64,000 bases of DNA from Protea cynaroides (taxonomy: Eukaryota; Streptophyta; Magnoliopsida; Proteales; Proteaceae): NCBI GenBank assembly GCA_028583415.1, contig CM053267.1, positions 28,010,902 through 28,074,901 of the forward strand, written 5' to 3'. Numbering within the stretch: the first letter of the stretch is position 1; each line of letters begins with the position of its first letter. The position numbers and the translations under genes are program-made. Positions 21,530 to 32,130 of the stretch are shown here, piece after piece. The notes below the pieces were generated by a model. That model had not been told where the DNA came from, did not search any database, and saw only the letters and a list, made by a program, of their open reading frames with translations.

Positions 21530-22614
21530 CTTATCCCATTTGATGGCAATCAAATAAGGCGAGGGGGAGCCTCTTTGACACTTCATCACCTGTATCTTGG
21601 GAGTAGTAGGAGAAGTTAAAGACCTGTAACCAGATGTGGTGATGTCGACCCTATCCAAAGCTTGTCGAGATCCACAGTTGGTATTTTCTCTCAACAAAAA
21701 ATGTCCCATAACTCATGCGAAGAATTTTAGTCTATGCGATCGATACACATCGGGAGCAGAGGCTATCGCGGAGTTACCAGGACAAGTGAATCCAAGTCCT
21801 TCAGCTGCAGAAAGAAGGAAGAATGAAGCTCAGGAAAAGGCTCCTAAAGAAGGAGAAACAGGAAAGAAAGCTAAGGTGGCCAAGGAATTAAACCCGGCCC
21901 GCCCTGCACCTGAGTATACCCCTCTTAACCGGACCATTTTGAAATACTAAACATCAAAAGAGCCGAAGCCTTACTGATCCCTCCACCTAAGATGATGGCC
22001 CGGCCCAAGGAGCATAACAAGCAGCTATATTGTGCACATCACCAAGATCATAGCCACGACACCAATTTGTGCAGACATTTAAAAAGCCTGAATGAAGATC
22101 TGATCCAGCACGGGTGATTGACGGAGTTTGTAGGACCAAGACCAGTACCACCTTCGTCTACCCCCGCGATGGTGTTTCCCCCGCCTCATCCCATGAGGGC
22201 CTCGTAGGGGAGGGAGAGGGTCGAACATAGGCCTCTACCACCCCCAAGGTCGCCCCCAAGGGGATTTATGGGCCAGATTGATCTATGCGTTGAAGATCGA
22301 CAAGAGAAGATAAAGGAGCACCCCGCCCAGGGGGTTCGAACTGCTCGTGAAAAGAGTCCCCTACGGAGGTTATTGGGAAAGACGGCCTAGAACAATATCT
22401 GGGGCTGAGCGATGATGAATATGTGACATTGAATCATCTAGAGTGTATGATGGTGACTGTTTGGCCCGAACACATTCGGTGCAAAGTACTCTCGATCGTG
22501 GTACAGCCTATAGAAGAAGAAGCAGCAAAGGGAAAGCAAGCTCGTAAAGGAATAAAAGACATGGGGGTCATCCCTCAAAAAAGTCAGGTACGAGGGATAT
22601 ATTTATTTTGGTGA

Positions 22615-23986
22615 TGATGACCTTATTGATGTTGTTACTCCTTATGAAGACCCATTTGTAATCAAGATGGCCATCGGAGAAGAATGGGAGGTAAGCCGTA
22701 TATTAGTCGATACGGGTAGTGCTTGTGAGATCCTCTACTATGACACCTATCGAAGATTGGGCTACAAGGATGAACAGTTAAGACCCATTAGATATTCTCT
22801 TTTGGGGTTTAATGGCGAAGGAGTACGGATAAAGGGAGCCATCCAAATCGATACTCGCCTGGGAACTTATCCAACGCTAGTTAGCATCAATATGAAGTAC
22901 ATGGTGGTAGACACCCAGTCGAGCCACAATGGTATACTCGGTAGGACTGGTCTTAATAAGCTACGGGCCTGTCTGTCAACCTACTACTTGCTTATGAAGT
23001 TCCCCACTGAATGGGGAGTCGGATGCTGCAAGGCTGACCAGTCAGTGTCGAAAAGGTGTCACGCAGCCTCCCTTGTTGCCATCGAGGAAAATCAACTTGT
23101 TCAAGTAATCCAGCTAAATGAGTATCATGATGACTTTTCGATGGAACGGACCACTCCAGTTGAAGATCTCATTCCGGTGCCTTTTAATGATGACCATCCA
23201 GAAAAGACATTCCTCGTTGGTTCGGCTCTCCCAGAAGATCAAAGACAAGGGCTCATAAACTTCCTGAAGGCGAACTCCGACATTTTTGCCTGGACTCCAG
23301 AAGACATGCTTAGAATTCTGCATTCGACCATGGAGCATCACCTAAAGATAGATCTACACCAACGCCCTATTTGCCAAATAAAGAGAACAGTTTCAGTAAA
23401 GAAGCAAGCAATCATAGATCAAGAGGTCAAAAAGTTGTTGAAAGCCAGATTTATCCGAGAAGTATATTATCCAAACTGGCTGGCCAATGTTGTACTAGTG
23501 CCTAAGTCTGATGAACGCTGGCGTGTATGTACCGATTTTATTGATCTTAATAAAGCATGCCCAAAAGATTCTTACCCTTTACCTCGGATAGATCAGCTCA
23601 TCGATGCCACCGCGGGACATGAGCTACTATCCTTTCTGGATGCTTATTCAAGGTATAATCAAATAAAGATGGCCAAAGAAGACGAGGAGAATACAGTCTT
23701 CATCACCAGCAAGGGCACCTACTGTTATACGGTAATGCCCTTTGGATTGAAAAATACGGGGGCGATATACCAAAGGCTCATTAATAAAGTCTTTGAAAGA
23801 CAGATTGGTCGGACCATGGAGGTATATGTGGATGACTTCTTAGTCAAGACAGCTCGAGCGACAGATCACCTGATGGACCTTAAGGAAGTCTTTGACATGG
23901 TGCAGAGAAATTCCATGTGTCTCAATCCCTCGAAATGTGCTTTTGGGGTACAGTCTGGCAAGTTTTTAGGTTTCATGGTGTCCTAG
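22615..23986 (+). pseudogene. Tat protease and reverse transcriptase
   Basis: Open from about 22667 for 439 codons. The protease active-site block is ILVDTGSACEIL (Asp at 22709), with the flap-side IKGAIQIDTRLGTYP and the C-terminal NGILGRTGLNKL. RT follows: LVPKSDERWRVCTDFIDLNKACPKDSYPLP, then FLDAYSRYNQIKM, TVMPFGLKNTGAIYQR, the catalytic YVDD at 23825-23836 and LNPSKCAFGV. These are the standard RT blocks of gypsy elements; the Asp of FLDAYS and the YVDD pair are intact. A TAG at 23984 ends the frame where relatives continue with the RGIEANP segment, which is present just after. Apart from that stop, PR-RT looks nearly complete. Confidence 0.85.
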
Positions 23987-24650
23987 AGGGGGATTGAAGC
24001 TAATCCCACAAAAATCGAGGCGATCCAAAATATGAAATCCCCAACTACACCAAAGCAAGTCCAAGTGCTTACAGAACGAATTACTACCCTCGAACGATTC
24101 ATGTCCAGGTCTGCTGATAGATGTCTTCCATTCTTCAAGACTCTTAAGGGATCCAAGATTTTCGAGTGGGTGGTCGAGTGCGAGGAAGCGTTTTGCGGCC
24201 TCAAGCGATACCTATCTTCACCCCCTTTGCTAGTGAAGCCAGAAACAAGGGATATGCTACTACTTTATTTAGCGGTCTCACCATGTGCAGTCAGTGGAGT
24301 ATTGGTCAAGGAAGTTGATAAATTACAACATCCTATTTACTATGTCAGTAAGGTCTTATTAGATGCAGAGATCAGGTATCAGTCTATTGAGAAGTTGGGT
24401 CTAGCCGTGGTGGTTTATGCCCATAAACTATGGCCTTACTTTCAGTCTCACTCCATCATCATATTGACAGATCGACCTCTGAACAAATTCCTCTCCAGAG
24501 CAGATGTATCGAGGTGTATGATCAACTGGGCAGTCAAACTAGGGAAATTTGACCTCAAGTTTCAACCACGGACCACCATCAAAGCACAAGCCTTGGTGGA
24601 CTTCTTGATTGAAAGTACCCTTCCAGACAGTGAAGAAAAAGGTCAAATCC
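23987..24650 (+). pseudogene. Tat RNase H (native gypsy type)
   Basis: Starts with RGIEANPTKIEAIQNM at 23989 in the RT frame, then reads ALERF-like TTLERFMSRSADRCLPFF, EEAFCGLKRYLSSPPLL and LLLYLAVSPCAVSGVLV. It continues with PIYYVSKVLLDAEIRYQSIEKL and DRPLNKFLSRADVSRCM, the tether and RNase H region of plant gypsy RT. The N-terminal substrate-contact Asp usually seen in LYLAVS-type Tat proteins is already replaced in the family, so this domain acts as a connection region in Tat elements. Open from 24032 to 24724. Confidence 0.75.
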
Positions 24651-25153
24651 AGTGCGAGCACTTAAAGAAGCTAAGGTTAAAATCTTTCTTGGCCCTGAAG
24701 AGCCTTCTTGGGTCATGCACATAAATGGAGCTTCCAACAAAGACGATGCCGGAGCAGATATCATCCTCATCAGCCCAGAAGGGTTTAAGGTACTGACATT
24801 TGTACGCTTTGATTTCTCAACAACCAATAATGTGGCATGAAGCCCTAGTGGTTGGGCTTAGACTGGCTAGCAAGCTAAGGGTTACCCATTTTTTAGTGTA
24901 TGGGGATTCCCAAGTGGTCATGCGGCAGGTTACGGGGGTTTATGAAGCTCGATTGAGCCATCTCGCTAGATACTTGGCCCTCGTAAAATAGCTCATTGAA
25001 CCTTTGGAGAAGTTTGCGATGATCAGCATACCTCGTTATCAGAATACTAAAGTAGATGCCCTCTCACACCTAGGATCCAGTGATTTGAGCAGTTTCAATG
25101 TGCTGGTGTATGTCGAGCACCTATCAGATCTTAGCATCGACCCCGTAGAGTAA
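24651..25153 (+). pseudogene. Second, archaeal-like RNase H (aRNH) of Tat element
   Basis: WVMHINGASNKDDAGADIIL, then a shift, then EALVVGLRLASKLRVTHFLV, YGDSQVVMRQVTGVYEARLS and NTKVDALSHLGSS. This is the extra RNase H found in Tat-lineage elements. First catalytic Asp is Asn here (AAT at 24724-24726, expected DGAS). A short deletion near 24835, where relatives read NNEAEYEAL, removes the catalytic Glu and shifts the frame. Third (GDS) and fourth (VDAL) acidic residues remain. A stop at 24989 breaks it again. Confidence 0.75.
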
Positions 25154-25164
25154 GTCTTACTCAT

Positions 25165-26413
25165 AGATGTCGAACCCTGTTGGATGGATCCTTTACTCAC
25201 TTATTTACGTGAAAACATCCTGCCCAAAGACAAGAAGGAAGCCCGGCACACTCAGACTCAGTCGGGGTCGTATGTCATTCATGACGAGGTACTATTTAAG
25301 AAATCTCATACCTTTCCCTTACTTCATTGTGTTCCACCCTCAAGGGCTTTGTATATCATGGCGGAAGTTCACGAGAGAATCTATGGAGCCCACCAATGTG
25401 GGCGCACCATGTGCTTTAAGATCATTCAAATGGGCTATCATTGGTCTCATTTAATGAGTGATTGTGAAAGGTACACCAAAACTTGTGAAGCATGTCAGAA
25501 GCATGCTCCCCTGTCTCACCACCCGTACGCTCAGTTGCAGCCTATTCCTTCATCTATTCCCTTCATAGTCTGGGGTATGGACATTCTGGGACCTTTCCTG
25601 TAGGCAAATGGGCAACTTTAATATATCTTGGTGGCAATTGATTACTTCACCAAGTAGATCGAGGTAAAAACAATAGTAAGTGTCACTACACATAAAGCTA
25701 AGGAATTCTTCAGAATTGATGTCCTCTATAGATACGGGATCCCACAAGTGTTGGTTACCGACAACGGTCCTCAGTTCTCAAGTCGAATCTTCTGTAAATT
25801 TTACCGCGACTGTAAAATTGGTCATAGATTTGCATCAGTAGCGCACCCAAAAGCTAATGGACAGACATAAATCGCCAATCACACTTTGCTGCATGACCTA
25901 GCACTACGTGTGGAAGAAAAGAGGCAAGCATGGGCTCAAGAGTTACCCAATGTGGTGTGGTCGTATTGAACCACCCAAAGAATGGCTACAAGTGCCACTC
26001 CTTTCAAGTTGGCATTCAGTTTCGAAGCCGTTATCCTGGTCAAGGCAGTAGAGAGGAGTTACAGAGTGTTGAACTTCAATGAGGATACTAACAGAGACGT
26101 CCTCCTAATGGACCTGGATCTTCTGGTAGATGTTCACGATACGGCTCGACTACATATAGCGGCGTACCAATAGAAAACGACCAAGTATTACAATTTCAGG
26201 GTCAAGGAGAATTTATTCCAAGTAGGTGACTTGGTTCTACGCCTGACGAATGTCACTGTTCCTACTCAGCAGGGCAAGTTAACTCCAAATTGGGAGGGAG
26301 CATATCGGGTTATGAAAGTTACTAAACCAGGGTCGTATCACCTGGAAACGATGGATGGGTCGGCCCTACCACGCACCTGGCACTCCAACAACCTTCAGAG
26401 ATACTATGTGTAA
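25165..26413 (+). pseudogene. Tat integrase
   Basis: Zinc-binding HHCC: HERIYGAHQCG, then CERYTKTCEACQKHAP (25360-25500). Catalytic core: Asp in VWGMDILGPF (25580), Asp in VLVTDNGPQFS (25760), and exactly 36 codons later, at 25868, a TAA where the catalytic Glu of the NGQ-x-E block belongs, so the D,D35E triad is destroyed. Other in-frame stops lie at about 25602, 25617, 25656, 25968 and 26172. C-terminal part: LFQVGDLVLRL, GKLTPNWEGAYRVMKV and PRTWHSNNLQRYYV, the GPY/F-like end typical of Tat. No chromodomain, as expected. Frame is otherwise conserved throughout. Confidence 0.85.
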
Positions 26414-26487
26414 GGTTTCTTTTCTATTTACTTAATGGAATCTCTAATTACACTCTATCCTTTTTACTCCCCTTTGATACATATTTC

Positions 26488-26660
26488 GAAAGAGAAAAAG
26501 GCCTCTGGGTCTCGAAAAAGAAAAAGGCCTCTAGGTCTCGAAAAAGAAAAAGGCCCCCGGGTCTCAAAAAAAAAAAGAAAAGAAAAAGGCCTCCGAGTCT
26601 CGAAAAAGAAAAAGGCCTACGGGTCTCGATGGAGAAAAAGGTCTACGGGTCTCAGTACAT
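26488..26660 (+). repeat. Minisatellite, about 27-bp unit, six copies
   Basis: Repeated AAAAAGGCCTCTGGGTCTCG-type unit separated by GAAAAAGAA, one copy expanded by an A-rich insertion. It lies between integrase and the microsatellite. A 75-codon Lys/Arg-rich frame across it is a by-product. Confidence 0.85.
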
Positions 26661-26878
26661 AGATAATCTTCATCGAAGACTTAGTCAGATCTACTGTTTT
26701 GGTCTTAAATAATTGGCCGAGCACAATAATCTAACGCCAGGGGGCGTGGGTTGGAGTACTTAGTAAAAGAGAAATTCCACAAACTCAAAAAGACAGTATA
26801 TTGAAAAAGAAAGTATATTGAATAACATATGTTGAGTACAAATAGGGATACATCCTTACAAAAAAAAACACAAAACAA

Positions 26879-27048
<170 letters not shown>

Positions 27049-28203
27049 GCTTGTACATGGGTTCACTCAGTCGTTCAAAGGCGCTTCCGTTGAAGGAGTA
27101 CCAGAAGAGGTTGTACCAGAGGTTTCTCCTGAAGGGAGAGATAAGGGGTCCTCAAAAGTTGTTCCCGGGGTATCCAATGGAGGAATAACAGAGAGCGGAG
27201 CTACCTCTTGAGAAGAAGGCACCACCGCCAAATCAGTACTGAAAGCCGTTGGAGGAGGGAAACTCGAGGGCTGGCCATGTTTGCCCCGAATCACCGTACT
27301 CATTAGGAGGATGCAGGAAAAGTTGAAGGCTGGAAGATGAGTGGACATTTGTGAATGCACAATAAGGACAGCTTCCCTGATGGCTCGAGCTCTCTCTTTC
27401 CTGAAGAGGCCCTCCATATCGTTAGATACAAGCAAGGCTCTCAGAGTGTTCTCCTTATCTTGTGCCAATGATGCATGGGCCTGTGCCAGGTCTTCAGTCA
27501 AACGAGCCATGGAAGACTACATGTCGACACTTCGATCCTTCATGATAGCCATCTCTCCCTTAAGGGCTTCCTCCCTGGTGAGGGTGTGCGACAGCTCGAC
27601 CTACAACTTGTGGTTCTCCACCGATAAACGTGCCCTCTCTGTCACTAATTCATCCCAGGGCCCCTGGAGAACTCTGACTTCCTGTTCCAGTTGGTTGTTG
27701 AGGTCGGTAGTTGCTTTAAGTTGGTCTGACATAACCCCATTTGATAGCCACACTTCAGCTAACTCCTTCTGAGCGGCCTCGAAGACTTTGCACGAGTGTA
27801 AAGTGTTCATCCAATCTCTTGTACCTGGTCTTTTCATCGGACAGCCACCGCCGGTTTAGTTCCAACGACCCTTCGGCAAAGTGCCATTTTATGTCAAGCT
27901 CCTTGGCTCGATCATTTGCTTCCTTGGCTCGTTCCTCTGCCTCTAAAGCCCGGATCTCGGCGTCAGCTCTGTTTTGCTCAACCACCTCCAATTCAGAAGA
28001 AAGAGTATCATCTCTTCTTTCCAGACCTCCTCGGCTTCAGCGTGGGCTGCGACAATGGCGTCTCGATCGTGGATAGCTTAGTCGCGCTCCGCTAGGGCAG
28101 TTGATAGAAGCCTGCTACTTTGCTGAACGAAAGTGTGCACCTCTTTCAGCTTGTGTATGGAACTCACCAGCATCTTACGGTAGTAGTTTGTCCCGCACAT
28201 TAA

Positions 28204-28273
28204 CTGCAAAAAAAAAAAAAAGAGAAAAGAAAAATGTGTAAGAGATGGATTAGTCAAAAAAAAAGGTACTCAC
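28204..28273 (-). other. Intron in Tat antisense gene (70 bp)
   Basis: Minus strand CTACCAG|GTGAGT donor and T-rich TTTTTTGCAG|TTAATG acceptor. Removing it joins ...CVALYQ to LMCGTNYYRK in frame. Confidence 0.8.
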
Positions 28274-29081
28274 CTGGTAGAGGGCTACGCATTGGCCTTG
28301 GTCGATGCTCTCAAGCTGGGCTTGTTCAGTAAAGTCTACGTCAGCAGGTCAACAAGCATGATGAACAACCTCCTAAGCCACCGAGCGATTGAATAACCCA
28401 GTGTCCGTGGGAAGTACCTTCCAAGGTGGGGTGAATAATGTGGGCTTGGCAGCAGAACTCGAGCTGGAGGCAGAAGGGGTAGAACCGGCCATAGGGAGGG
28501 TTGAAGCTGGACCTTGAGATAAGGTGGTAGGAAGGGCTGGGCCTTTCCCTTTGGTACTTTCCTTGGTAGGACGACCAGAAAGAGAAGATTGTATGGGCAT
28601 GAAGGAGGTGGAGATCTGTGGAAAAGTGGAGGGGGCTAGTGGAGGCAAATCTCCGGAGAGTGGGTAAAAGGAGGTAACTACAGTGGAGTCTGTAGGAATG
28701 GAGGGTAAACCTGAGGAGACTGGAGGAAAGGCTTCCAGGCTCGAGTCTTGTGGTGCTGTTGCAACCGTGGTGGCCTGTGCGGAGCTAGGAGGAGGACTGA
28801 CTGCAAAACTTGCATCTACAATCGGAGGAGGGTTGTGAATGACCCCAGGGGGATGGTTGTAGTAGGAACGAGCGAGGCACTACTAGAAGGACTAGCAGGC
28901 GCCAAGTCGATAGGCATTTCGGTCGGATGGAGAGAGTGCAGTGGCAGAGGGCCAGCTGGAATCCATTGCAAGATATCATGGGGAGTATGCTCAGGATAAA
29001 TAAGCCTGGGAGTTCCAGAGTTGAGTTTCCTCCTCTTTGATCTATGCAGCGTCTCTGCAACTGTGGCCTGATCATCATCCT

Positions 29082-29167
29082 CTACATAAAAAAAGAAGTG
29101 AAACATTCAAAATTATGATGAGGAGGGGTCAATATCTAGGAAGAAGGTATAGGGGGATAGAACATAC
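29082..29167 (-). other. Intron in Tat antisense gene (86 bp)
   Basis: Minus strand GAGGATG|GTATGTT donor and TTTTTATGTAG|AGGATG acceptor. Splicing gives IVED-EDDDQATVAE, keeping one frame across an otherwise shifted region. Confidence 0.75.
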
Positions 29168-29494
29168 CATCCTCTACGATGTCAATGATCGGAGGTACCA
29201 CTGGCTCCTCAGTCGGAGGAGGAGGATCAGAAACTTACGATCTTGATCATACAATTGGCTCAGAACTACCATCGGTTGGATCAACCAGAGCCTCAGGATC
29301 AGAAGGAGGATGTACTTCTTCTGATGGCGGTGCAGGGATCTCGGCAGCAAGGGCAGGAGCTACGTTCGCGGCCCTCTCGAGGGCCTCCAGCTTTCCGGCC
29401 ATGGAGGCAATTATCTCCTCCCTTTCCCTCTGCTGATGGCGGAACAAGTCTGTCCCCATGAGATCCTCCCACATACTGTCATCAAGACCTTCCA

Positions 29495-29587
29495 CTACAT
29501 CAAGAACCAACATAGAATTGTTAGAGGTCAAATTGAAATACAAAAATAAAGTGGAGAGGAACAGGTCAGTGCTATTAGGGAACTTAC
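29495..29587 (-). other. Intron in Tat antisense gene (93 bp)
   Basis: Minus strand GGGCTGA|GTAAGT donor and TTGATGTAG|TGGAAGG acceptor. Length is a multiple of three, so the frame stays open whether or not it is spliced. Splicing gives LYGL-MEGLDDSMWED. Confidence 0.7.
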
Positions 29588-30645
29588 TCAGCCCATACAG
29601 GAACAAGAACTTGTTGTTACTCAGGTCCTTGTACTGGACTGCCCTCGATCTTTCTTCTACCCTTTGGAGGGTTTCCATCTCAAGCGGTGTCAAAAGTGGG
29701 GCGACCCCTACTATTGAGGGGTTAATGAACTGTCATCGATTGCCGATGGGAAAGGAGCACATGCCCATTAGACTATGGCCCCATTTTATTACAGTCCCAA
29801 AGAATTTCTCCTTCCAGTGGGGCACTAAAGAGGGGGTGTTTCGACCATGGGGGAAACTATTTCTAAATTCTTGCGGAAGAAGTAGTAGATGTCATTCGGT
29901 TTGGTTTTATGGGTCATGGAGTCACGCCAGGTTAAAACTCCAATATCGAACAAAAATTGGAAGAATCTCAAGGTGGGGGGTTCTCGGCAGCAAAGGAAGA
30001 AGACAATAAAGGAAAGAATGTGGGCCCAGGTGTTGGGCGGAAGCTGGGTAGGGGCCAGGCCATAATAGCCCAAAATCTCAATACTATGGGGTGGCATGGG
30101 AAACGAAAACCAGATAAGAACATATTAAAATTTACTACCATCTTGTGGGAGTAGGGAGGACAGACTCGATCTTCTGGGACCGGAGCTATCAAGTCGACAG
30201 AATCAGGAACCAAAAATGAATCCTAAGATCCTAAACTTTGGACACAGTCATTACGGACATCACAGTGGAGGACACACAGTGAGGACCAGTCTCACTGGAG
30301 GTATCGAGGGAAGAACTCTTCAGGTTACCACTTGAACCCTCCCAATCCTGAGTAGATCGCAAGAGGTATGATCGACGCAGGGTAGGTTCAGAAGCGTGGC
30401 CAACAATGGCTTTATCACGAGCCATGACAAGTTAGTAGAGAAATAAAAAAAAGGGGGAAAAGAAGGTTAGAACTTACTCGAAAGGTAATTGGATCATCAA
30501 AAATTTCTTGCTATGGAGAGAAGATGTTGGCGACAAGATCGGGTAGGCTGAACCAGAGAATTTCGGAAGAGAATACTCTTTTAAGGATGAGAAAGCTCTA
30601 GGAAAGGAAGGTGTGTGAGGAAGAAGACGAGAGAAAATGGTGAGA

Positions 30646-30652
30646 TTTTATA
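30646..30652 (-). promoter_or_regulatory. Candidate TATA box of Tat antisense gene
   Basis: Minus-strand TATAAAA about 220 bp upstream of the ATG, followed by a pyrimidine-rich leader (TCTCGTCTTCTTCCTC). Reasonable plant core-promoter layout; unproven. Confidence 0.45.
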
Positions 30653-31041
30653 AGTTTGTTAGCAGGTGGGTCCCATCTAGCAGTCACGATGGTTTTCGAG
30701 TATTGTGTCTGTCAATCAGGGTGCCGATGTCACGTTTTGATAAGGAAGCGATGCGTGGACGGTCGCGATAATTACAAAATGGAGGGATACATACAGACTG
30801 TTCAAAAGCAACGACTCGATGGAAGCGGAAACGGCACCAAGTGCATTCAAGTATGACTGACTCCAATTACGGAGAAACGTTACAGAAGTTATGTCAGGGA
30901 TGTGGGCATTCAAGTTTTGAAAAGAAGAGAGAGAAGGTGAGTAGTGATTATCATAACGGTAAAAAATCAGCGGAAACACATCCACGTGTTTTGAAGGGAT
31001 TATTTTCCCATAAAACGTGTCTCCTTAGGTTGAAACAACAC

Positions 31042-31057
31042 GGAGGAGACAAAGGGG
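31042..31057 (+). other. Polypurine tract of Tat element
   Basis: GGAGGAGACAAAGGGG just before TTA and the 3' LTR start at 31061. Confidence 0.65.
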
Positions 31058-31060
31058 TTA

Positions 31061-31861
31061 TGTTAGGGGAAAATAATAGTTGATACCAAATATGGCTGTA
31101 GGAAGAGAACTTCAGTTGATCCTTGAGAGAAGAACACGTGGCATGCATCCAAGGGATTAGGGATGGGAAGGAAGAAATGACGGAAAATATCGAAAGGAAC
31201 TCACGTTCGACCCTCTATGCTGACTCAGATGAGATGTGACGGATTGATGTGAGTAGTTGGGCCATTTATGGTTTGTCATTAATGCTTATAAATGCTGACA
31301 ACAACCATAAATGCAAGGCATGCTGACTTGACCAGCCAAGTCAACCTAACATAGACCGAATCAGTATGAAAGCCAGACCCATACTTGATAGAAAGTGTCG
31401 GGACAGAAACGGATATAATAAGGAATGGGAGATATAATTCAAAAAGAATCAAAGAGTAATAAGGGGGGTCGTGAGCGGCTGACAGGACGTCCTAGCACTA
31501 TCCAGAGGGGACGTACCCACATGAACCTACTATTCTCTAGGTAGTTGATGATTGAAATAGTGATAAGTGTGGAAGAACTTGTGGAAGAAGTCTCCTATTA
31601 AATCTATATATGTAACAAGAGAACAAAAAAGGAGGAGGACGGAGATTTTTTTTAATCACTAAGAAAACTTCTCATCTTTGAGTTTAACATATTTATTGTC
31701 TTGTAACCTTTTCTTCTAGTTCCTATCTCAGCGGAAGGGAAGATGGTTATAGTAGGCAGTATCTCAGGGAACCCTTGTTTCTGAAAGAACTCCAATGTCT
31801 CATTGAGAATTCCATATTATATGTCTTGAGAAATCTAGTTTAACGGATTCCATCGACAACA
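31061..31861 (+). repeat. Tat 3' LTR
   Basis: 801 bp, the same length and ends as 18311-19111. CTCAA follows at 31862. Confidence 0.85.
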
Positions 31862-31866
31862 CTCAA

Positions 31867-32130
31867 CAAGAAAAAGAGGAGGTTTGTATCGTTCGAAGAG
31901 TTCTTGAGTCACTACAACGAAGATTTTTTTTTATTTCTGGTTTCGGCCGATGCAATGATGGACTGTTTGAGATGGAGTAGGAGAAGATTTGAGGAAGAAG
32001 ACGGGTTTATTGGGTTTCAGTAGGCTTTTGATCCAATGTTTCTGCCCCTTTGAGTTTATTCTATTCCATACCCTAGCCCTTAGATGTGGAAATGGCCACA
32101 TGTCGGTATCTGAACCTGAACTGAATCCAT
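31867..32130. other. Unrecognised flank of Tat element
   Basis: Continuation of the pre-insertion sequence. Open stretches exist on both strands, but I recognise no protein. Confidence 0.3.

Larger units (their letters stand above)
19293..22413 (+). pseudogene. Tat gag, interrupted by a solo LTR
   Basis: ATG 19293 opens 309 codons: N-terminal disordered part, then a 14-residue repeat region (19884-20051) predicted as coiled coil. A TAA at 20220 (Gln codon by C-to-T is likely) is followed in the same frame by the capsid core: LPSVGWYDGKTDPEKHLDKF, AFPSTLREAGRTWFNNLPP and FLSHFQ, the retrotransposon gag domain. At 20536 a foreign LTR interrupts. Gag resumes at 21535 with LMAIKQGEGES-type sequence, a shifted segment, then a zinc-knuckle-like CAHHQDHSHDTNLCRHLKSL at about 22027-22086, typical of Tat gag, and a basic, proline-rich tail. 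Gag packages element RNA; this copy cannot make an intact protein. Confidence 0.8.
27067..30425 (-). pseudogene. Antisense gene of Tat element: putative gypsy type transposon (Transposase_28-like) protein
   Basis: Runs opposite to gag-pol, between integrase and the 3' LTR. ATG 30423-30425 (MARDKAIVGHASEP). Across two frameshifts the core reads VPEDRVCPPYSHKMVVNFNM, FPCHPI...ILGYYGLAPTQLPPNTWAHI and TLRFFQFLFDIG, the pattern of the plant family annotated as putative gypsy type transposon (Pfam Transposase_28). A linker follows with LETLQRV-type YKDLSNNKFLFLYGL, then an acidic region, KRRK basic patch, a long Pro/Ser-rich segment, ALYQ|LMCGTNYYRKML, and a C-terminal coiled coil (DAEIRALEAEERAKEANDRA, about 27840-27960). 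Stop near 27067. Three introns with good splice sites keep the frame. Function unknown; Tat antisense genes of this kind are known. Confidence 0.75.
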
